Assembly: GCA_018105865.1 (NCBI GenBank)
Contig: CM030859.1
Span: 5,260,343-5,324,342, forward strand
Length of the DNA: 64,000 nt
Direction of reading: 5' to 3'
Source of the DNA: Metaphire vulgaris
Lineage: Eukaryota > Annelida > Clitellata > Crassiclitellata > Megascolecidae
Shown: piece by piece, positions 57,321 to 64,000 of the stretch
Layout: each line of letters starts with the position of its first letter
How positions within the stretch are numbered: position 1 is the stretch's first letter
The notes under the pieces: model-generated
The model's input: the letters and a program-made list of their open reading frames with translations, nothing else
Database searches by the model: none
What the model was told of the DNA's origin: nothing
Position numbers and translations under genes: made by a program

Positions 57321-57664
57321 CGGGTTCCCTATCCATATTAAGATACTATACGCACCTTTCTTTCCACACGCTGACCTCAGCTATCAGCCTCGATCCATTG
57401 CAAGGACCGCTATTTAAAGGATTTCAGCTGGCCTAAGAAAGGTGTGCTAAACTCACTAGCTCAATTTCGTTTCTTCCCTTAACGTCAGGCGCCATCTACT
57501 GAATACATATCCCTTAGCCTCTCTACACTATACGGGCAATTATCATTAATGTATTACTTCTATTGGACCTTAGGCTCTATTATAATTATTGATTATTAAT
57601 TATTTCTATCGCTATGTTTTGAATTCGCCACAATGTACTTTATTCAGTGAATTTGGGTTCCTCT

Positions 57665-58820
57665 TAGACCCCTGCACGGGCCGGGCGGGCCGGGCGCCGG
57701 CCGGCCCGCGGGCCGGGCTGGGCCGGGCCGGGCCGGGCCGGGCCGGGCCGGGCCGGGCCGGGCTCAAAAGATTGCAAAATAAAACGGGCCGGGCCGGGCC
57801 GGGCTGGGCTGCCATAAGTCGGCCCGTCCTCTGTTTAACCCATTAAGGAACATCCGATCAAAGGAACTTGCCAAATGTTTCCGGTATAACGAATTAAAAT
57901 GAATCCCCCTAAAGATGAATCACCCAGTCATCTTTCTACGTTTAATAAATACTCCTCACCTCTTTATTCTACGAAGAATATTAAAACCCTCTGAAATGTA
58001 ATAACTCCCTATAGTGATGTGCAGTAAAATGTATAAATGAAGTCATCAGATATGAAACTGTGCCAACGCACAAGAGATGGAATGACGTAATTTGGGGCAA
58101 GTAATGTAGGGGAGTAGAAATTCTAATCCCGTAGAGTCTTCAAAGGCAGAGTCTGACCGATTATATTAGCATTACGCAATACGCATTGTCCTTCTTGTCC
58201 AGATACGTATTCTAGTGACTAGCGTTGGGGCCTGTGTAGTGCCAGGATCGCTTGAATGTATTGTTTGAAATACTTTGATCTCCTTGCCCTCGCCTTCTCT
58301 TCGTCACTACGTGGAAATCTTTAGACAGACAGACAGACAGACAGTCAGACAGACACAGACAGACAGTCAGACAGACATTCTGGCAGTGTGGCAAGGCAAA
58401 TCCTTGCAATTCAAGCGTCCAGTGCTGCCAGTGAACGGTCATTTAGTACAGCTGCTGGGGCAACCATTACACAGCGTCGCACTGCTTTGGACACGGACAC
58501 CATTGAAAACATACTATTTTTGCATTCTAATGCTTAAACTTTATCGATCGGCTTTAATTTTGTTGCATTATGAGTTGTTTTCAGTAGACACTACATTTTA
58601 GTAAGAAGACTGTTATTAAAACGTCAACTGAATCATGACTGATTTCCCAAAAATTAGGTTGCAAATTGTAATCGCAAATGAGCAGGCCGGGCCGGGCCGG
58701 AAATTTGGCGGGCCGAAACGGGCCGGACCCTAAAGAAAAAGCAATGAAACGGGCCGGGTCGGGCCAAAAGAGTGACGGGCCGGGCCGGGCCGGCCAAAAG
58801 TCGGCCCGTGCAGGGGTCTA
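57665..58820 (+). mobile_element. hAT transposon with GGGCC-rich ends
   Basis: Ends TAGACCCCTGCACGGGCC / GGCCCGTGCAGGGGTCTA are exact inverses, flanked by perfect GTTCCTCT (57657-57664 and 58821-58828). Subterminal regions are arrays of GGGCC/GGGCCGGGCC (57677-57803, and inverted 58683-58808). The interior keeps the end of a hAT transposase and a (CAGA)n run (58324-58377). Confidence 0.93.
58382..58537 (+). pseudogene. hAT transposase C-terminal dimerisation motif
   Basis: The frame reads ARQILAIQASSAASERSFS then TAAGATITQRRTALDTDT and ENILFLHSN, and stops at 58535-58537. SSAASER.FS..G....RR..L....E..LFL..N is the hallmark of hAT transposases. The rest of the protein is missing. Confidence 0.85.
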
Positions 58821-58828
58821 GTTCCTCT

Positions 58829-59128
58829 ATCCAGAGGTTCCATCCATTTGGTAATTTAATAGCACAATTTTCTGATGATATATGCATTACATTTAGGAAA
58901 TCGAAACAACTTGAAACCGACGAAAAGCCGTTGAAATAAAAGGTCGTGACTAGTGACATAAATATTCGCTACAACCACTTATAAACGGCGGCGTCGTTGT
59001 CTAGTATGAAAGTGCAGTGAAGGCATTCTGGTCTGTCCGCATTTCCTTTTAGTCAGCGGAGAACGTTGGTCGCCATCGACGTTTTTCGGACTCAGGTCGA
59101 CTGCTGTGCTCTGCAAAATGGAAGCGAC

Positions 59129-59214
<86 letters not shown>

Positions 59215-60133
59215 CGGCGATAGAATCACCAAATTTGTCAATTGCCGTCCGATAACAATATTGTCACTCCATCCGATCATCTGCATTTCATCAGATGACG
59301 ATGATAACATATTGCGGCGCATAAATCGTTTATTTTAGGCTCAATGTTTACAGAAGCAACAGAAGTGGATCGGCAGAGGGCGGTTATGTAGCGCCGTCAT
59401 AAACGACTGTGCTGTTGTAGCGTCCGACAACAGACGCTGTCGGTCGCTAATTGCAAACAGCGCTGGTGTCACGTGATCATATAATGGAGCGAATTGTTTG
59501 TCAAATTGTCTGGCTTCCTGTGAGCTGTTATAGCAAAATCACTTTGCCAATGTTGATATGCGTTACAGACTTTCCTCCCTTTCCGCGTTTTCAGTTTCCT
59601 TCTTTATCACCTTCCTGTTCATATCCTCTTCTTTTTATATTTCAATTGATCTACTTCAAACCTCGTCCGCGTTTATGAGAATTTAGCGCAATTTTATGTC
59701 AGTTTTTGATTGGCCAAAATTATTACGTTATTATTTTCAACATTTAAAAAGTTTAATTAGGCCTATGCCTATTTCTTTGTTTTGAGAGGCATTTTTGATT
59801 TAATTCAAAATCTAAACGAAAAATTGAAGTGGAAATGCTTATCAGAAGACTTATTCCACACACAATCAATGGCTCATTAACTCCAGATGGGTTACTACAG
59901 TTGCAATCTAAATCTGCTGCTCTCAATACATTTATATTAATCACGATTCTTCATTTATTATCCGCTTAATTGTAATGTAGCATTTGTATATCACCTCAGT
60001 TATTATTATAATTTTGAACAAAGGCACTTCGGACAGGAAGACTGTGGCAACTGCCAACCGGGACTCCAATGGCTCCCTATAAATCCAGGCCTGGTCACGA
60101 AAATATTTCAACACAGAAAATGGTCCATCAAGG
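58829..60133. other. Intergenic, no gene recognised
   Basis: Contains the (CAT)n tract at 59130-59214. Frames through it encode poly-His or poly-Met and are artefacts. Confidence 0.55.
59130..59214. repeat. (CAT)n microsatellite
   Basis: About 28 CAT units. Confidence 0.97.
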
Positions 60134-60465
60134 CAGTGGTTCTCTACCCGTGGTCCGCGGACCAAAAGTGGTCCGCGAGAGGGGGTCCTGTGGTCCGCGA
60201 GAGGGGATCTAGAGGTCCGCGGCAAATTTTGAAAAAACGTTAATAAAAATTAGACATATAGGCCTACATTTTTCATAGCGCAAGCAGCACAATTAAGTAA
60301 GGTGACGGCCTCATTTTTTGCTTGTCGGGGCACTGGCGAGGGACGAAGATCACAGGCGATAACCTTTTTCTGCTTGTCATGATTTTTCTCAATTTTCAGG
60401 TGGTCCGCGAGAAATTTTTGATCTTAAAAAGTGGTCCACGAGGCAAAGGGATCTGAGAACCATTG
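60134..60465. mobile_element. hAT-type MITE (CAGTGGTTCTC, GTGGTCCGCG)
   Basis: Ends CAGTGGTTCTC / GAGAACCATTG, perfect duplication CATCAAGG (60126-60133 and 60466-60473). Sub-terminal GTGGTCCGCGA repeats. Two internal motif copies (about 60301-60329 and 60355-60381). Confidence 0.94.
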
Positions 60466-60818
60466 CATCAAGGCATTCATGTCCACAGCCACGATGCTTT
60501 TGCTCAATCAGAAATTCTGACATTTCCACTTTGCTAGTTTTGTTTCCTGTCTGTCGTCATTTGTAGTCATTATATAAATGTTAGGCCAATGTACGAAAAG
60601 CCAGTTAAAGTTTTAAAATAATTGCTGCTACTGCACAGATGACAATCATTGTCTTGCTGGCAACATCAAACGCAGAGCCGAAAGAACTAGTAAAATGTGT
60701 AGAATTAGCAGAAAGTAAGTAAGTAAGTAAAATCTAATCTCGTGGATTCATATAGTGCTTTCGAAGTAGTACCACAGTAGCTGCTTATTCTTAGGCGCTT
60801 TGCGTATACATCTTAAAA

Positions 60819-61139
60819 CAGTGTTTATTCTAGGCCTTCTCTGGGGGAAATTCCCCCCAACGTTTAAAAATCCCCCCCCAAAAGTTTATATGTTGCATGG
60901 GGGGATGGAAATCCCCCCTCCCCAAAGTGTGACGACGGGGGGCTTTTATTTTTTGGGAGAGGGAAAAATATAAGGATGGCAATCACATTAGGGAGGTTGG
61001 AAGGACGGATGATCTTTTTTTGCTTGTCACCACATTTTTATATGAAGTTAATCTTTTTGGCTTGTCAAGGTTTTTGGAGACTCAGACCTTGTCCCCCAAA
61101 CATTTCAAAATCAATGTCAAGGTGGCTAGAATAAAACTG
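60819..61139. mobile_element. hAT-type MITE (CAGTGTTTATTCTAG family), copy 2
   Basis: Left end CAGTGTTTATTCTAG. The right end CTAGAATAAAACTG has lost one base. Flanking TCTTAAAA at 60811-60818 and 61141-61148. Two internal motif copies (about 61008-61031 and 61047-61070). Interior clearly homologous to 4979-5350. Confidence 0.88.
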
Positions 61140-61849
61140 ATCTTAAAATATCCATGAGAAAGGTTAACGGTCAGCCAGACAATGATCGATATACTCTTAG
61201 GCCATAGGCTCGTAGCTAAAGAGCTAAGCATAAAAATTACTGCAAAGAAGACCAAAATAATGACATGGACGATGGTGAATTGGAGCAAGTGAATTGCATT
61301 GCTTACCTACGCAATAGTAATTTTAATCAAGGTGCTGGGTACACAGACAACAAGCAAGCCAGATTGGCTATGGACAGAAACAATCAAGCTGACGTAAGCA
61401 TGTAAAGGCAAATCGATCACTATTGTGACCAAGCTGCATCAAATCCCATCCGATTTGAAGTCAGGTTAAGCCGGAAAGGTCAGTCCCATCGGCTGAGGAG
61501 CTATTCACGGGGATAGGCCAAGCCAGACAGGTACGCCTTAAGACTAGATCTAGAAGATAATAATGTGATGGTTTTACGAAGTGATGCTGGTAATGTGGTA
61601 ATGAAGTCCAGAGTCTAGGACCACACAGAGAGAAATAACTAGTGTCAATTACTGTACGAGAATGAAGAACAGCAAATGAAAGTGCCGTTGAGTAGACTGA
61701 CTAGTCGAGGGACGAGCCGTGTCTTAATATAATTGGGTTCATTGCATAGCATGATTTTATGGACTAAAATACATATTTTTATCGACAAATAAAGAAATAA
61801 ATATATTTGACAAATAAAGAAATAAGGAAGCGAACCGGTTTGGAAACAC
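61140..61849. other. Intergenic, no gene recognised
   Basis: Non-coding sequence between a MITE and a LINE tail. Confidence 0.5.
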
Positions 61850-62155
61850 TAGAAACAATAATCAAATGCAGAAGATTAATGTGACACGGACATGTGAAGA
61901 GAATGGAGGACGACCGGATCGCCAGACAGGCAATGAAATGGGTTCCAGAAAATTGGAAAAGGAGACGGGCAAGGCAGGAGGACTGAAATGGATCCAAAAC
62001 ATCAAAAATGACCTAGAACACATTGGTCTATCCATAGAAGAAGCGGAGAACAAAGCAGGCGACAGAACATTGTGGACTGTGGAGGAACTGGGTTGCCCGA
62101 TGTGTCGCCAACACGTAAAGGTCGAAAGAAGAAGAAGAAGAAACTTAATTATTTT
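61850..62155 (+). pseudogene. Endonuclease-RT LINE C-terminal tail
   Basis: Two overlapping frames give HGHVKRMEDDRIARQAMKW, NWKRRRARQ, then after a +1 shift KWIQNIKNDLEHIGLSIEEA and RTLWTVEELGCPM. This is the typical GHV.RM.D.R...........W..D....... ending of animal endonuclease/RT LINEs. Confidence 0.75.
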
Positions 62156-62249
62156 ATAATTGTTTCTGTGGCTAATAGGAAGCCATTGTAAAGACTTTCT
62201 AACTGGAGATATACATGTTCAATGTGGAGCATTGGATATGACTCTAACT

Positions 62250-63085
62250 AAAGTATTCTATTCTCTCTAAGGAGTTTCTGCATATTCGATTTTGTGATGT
62301 AAAAACAGGAACTTGCAACTTTCTGGGCGACTAGAATAGATACCAAGACATTTCTTCGTGACTCACAAGTATCCAGAACTGTTTTTCTATCAAAGCTAAA
62401 GACATTTATGTTTGACTGAATCTGCAGCGGCGCTTTGGTGTCACAAAGCGCCACAGAAAATTTAACTTATGTATGTATATATATATTGGCTAACATATAG
62501 GCTTAATAAGAATAAGCTTAGGGAGCAGGTGTCTGACGCGATAAATTTCTCGAATATGATGATGTCTAATACTGTACTAAATACTCTGGCTCTTTGCTGC
62601 CTGTAAAAATACGCAATTACTGGATCAGATGTTACGCGAAGCTCACATTCAACTTGCTTAGCCACAGCTGATCATATTTGACCATGTTTAAGGCTTTTGT
62701 AAAATTTATGAAACATAGGTAGTGTGATTGGCTAATTTATTTTGCCCTTTCAAAAATAATTATAATTTGGTTTCGTGCTTCCTACGTGCTCGAAAACCGG
62801 GTTGCTCGTGGGAAATTCCTGTTTCAAGCACATTCTGCAACCGTTCGTAAAATTTTGCTTGCATGCCACATCAGTGCGAAGGTCCTGTAATTATTGTAGT
62901 CCAGTGAGTCGCCTTTCTTTGGGATGGGCGCGAAGATCGACTATGTTCATTCATCGGACCATTTTCCGCTTTTCCAAACTGAAGGACAAGTCTTGTTTAG
63001 CAAGCTAAAAGTCATCTCACCTCCATACTTCAGCAATTCAACTGCAATGGTGTCTGGTCCCTCTAATATGATCCAAATAACAAAT
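62250..63085 (-). pseudogene. Endonuclease-RT LINE fragment, decayed
   Basis: Reading the minus strand from 63085 downward: GPDTIAVELLKYGGEM, IFAPIPKKGDSLDYNNYRTF then ALMWHASKIL, FINFTKALNMVKYDQLWLSK, VIAYFYRQQRARV, and a terminal block near FDRKTVLDTCE. These correspond in order to RT motifs (PD.IP.E.LK, .PI.KKGD...C.NYR.I, F.DF.KAFD.V). The catalytic YADD block is lost and several stops are present. Confidence 0.72.
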
Positions 63086-63604
63086 GACATCATTCTATAT
63101 TGACTCTATAGTTCAACCGAAATATCTATATTGCCTTTGAATGGCAAACGTGAACAGTACACGGGTAGCTAACAGTAAAGAATATTTGTTTTGATTCATA
63201 TTAACAAGGATACAAGGATACAGGCCAAACTGCTGATGGTCTGTATAGACGAACATTTTGATGCAGAGGTTTTCAGCTTCTTCAGGCTGTTGATCCCCCC
63301 TAGCATGACATATTTTTATGGTGACGCCCCGCCCCGGAAATTAAGCCAATCGGCAATCGTGTATTCAGGAGTGGATTATAAAATATTAAAAACTGCCATA
63401 AGGAGACGTTCTATTAGACAATCTACTGACATCCAGTTCATTTTTTATACTTCCATTATCCATATCTCTCGTTATTTTCTCCCTGCTCATAATACAGCTC
63501 AAAGTAATGGGCATTGAATAAATGTATATTTTTTGTCTATATAATTTTTCACAAAAAATAAAATCTTAAGATTCATCGACTGTCTTTAATGAAATATCTT
63601 CTTT
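63086..63604. other. Intergenic, no gene recognised
   Basis: AT-rich sequence. The 108-codon plus-strand frame has no recognisable domain. Confidence 0.45.
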
Positions 63605-63780
63605 TTATGTGTCATCCTCTATCAGAGGGTTAACAGTCATTTTCCTACATTTATCCCTATCTTCTACTGCTCTTATAAGGGCTCCATAGTTCTTTGTGCC
63701 TGTCCAGTCAAAGATGTCGTCCATCCAGCTTCTTCTCGGTCGCCCACTCCTCCTTATTCCTTCTATTCTACCTAAAATAT
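63605..63780 (-). pseudogene. Endonuclease-RT LINE 3' end
   Basis: The minus-strand frame encodes GRIEGIRRSGRPRRSWMDDI, FDWTGTKNYGAL, AVEDRDKCRKMTVN and a stop, the classic C-terminus of an animal endonuclease/RT LINE. A separate copy from 62250-63085, as the order on the strand is wrong for one element. Confidence 0.78.
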
Positions 63781-64000
63781 TTAAATAAATATAAATATAA
63801 ATAAGTAAATATTTAGATTTTGCATTATTAGAATCATGAGACATTTGGAAGAAATTATCATCCCTTCAACATTTAGAAAGTTCATTATCTCTCAAGCTCC
63901 TCTTGTAGGGCAAATTGACGGTCAAAGCATTCAAGAACATAATATTAATAATATTTAGTATCTCTTACAATAACAATAACCGTTAGATAGCAACTCACAC

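Larger units (their letters stand above)
55789..57664. other. Repeat-derived non-coding region
   Basis: The stretch to about 56165 ends GGCGCTATAGAAG and a GATAAA run, a retroelement-like tail. A LINE RT fragment is at 56344-56510 and a minisatellite at 57135-57320. No host gene recognised. Confidence 0.5.

Overview
The window is animal nuclear DNA. It holds a multi-exon gene with GT-AG introns, a signal-peptide exon and phase-1 symmetric extracellular repeat exons. It is crowded with microsatellites, decayed LINEs and hAT-type DNA transposons, and has no operons or bacterial signals. The gene content (a galaxin-like secreted protein, a TRPM8-channel-associated-factor-like protein with an M60 peptidase domain, a long ankyrin-repeat protein) fits a marine invertebrate. 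The phylum cannot be fixed from the sequence alone.

Three real genes are supported. (1) 1320-4501, plus strand: a 27-repeat ankyrin protein in essentially one exon, probably preceded by a 12-nt start exon and a 68-bp intron. (2) 11782-16806, plus strand: an intronless 1674-aa TCAF/M60-like protein. Its N-terminal module is repeated five times at an exact 717-bp period, and it ends in a gluzincin HEVGH domain. (3) 18303-29916, minus strand: a nine-exon galaxin-like gene reconstructed here by splice sites and phase. It has a signal peptide, a chain of di-cysteine repeats and a C-terminal domain that looks NTR-like, for 559 aa in total. Its introns have absorbed at least six hAT-type insertions, including one 2.1-kb element that still carries transposase sequence.

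Everything from 29.9 kb to 64 kb, and most of 4.5-11.7 kb, is intergenic and repeat-derived. I could delimit 24 hAT-like elements by terminal inverted repeats, nearly all with an 8-bp target duplication read directly from the sequence. Several are nested: an element within an element that itself carries a LINE, and an element within an element built of TAACTG-type repeats. LINE fragments of two kinds are present: a CR1/L2-like RT with YADD, and an endonuclease-RT type recognised by its C-terminal tail. There is also a Tc1/mariner remnant with long inverted ends and a 2.4-kb palindrome around a decayed transposase.

The most unusual signal is a ~20-bp motif (consensus TGACCTTTTTTTGCTTGTCA, either orientation, usually two per element). 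It recurs inside many hAT MITEs whose termini and other internal sequence differ. It is not a terminal repeat and none of the annotated feature types explains it. Other points of interest are the near-identical 717-bp coding repeats, a telomere-like palindrome inside a MITE, and a candidate CCAAT/CG-rich promoter with a splice donor near 38.9-39.5 kb that has no recognisable downstream gene.
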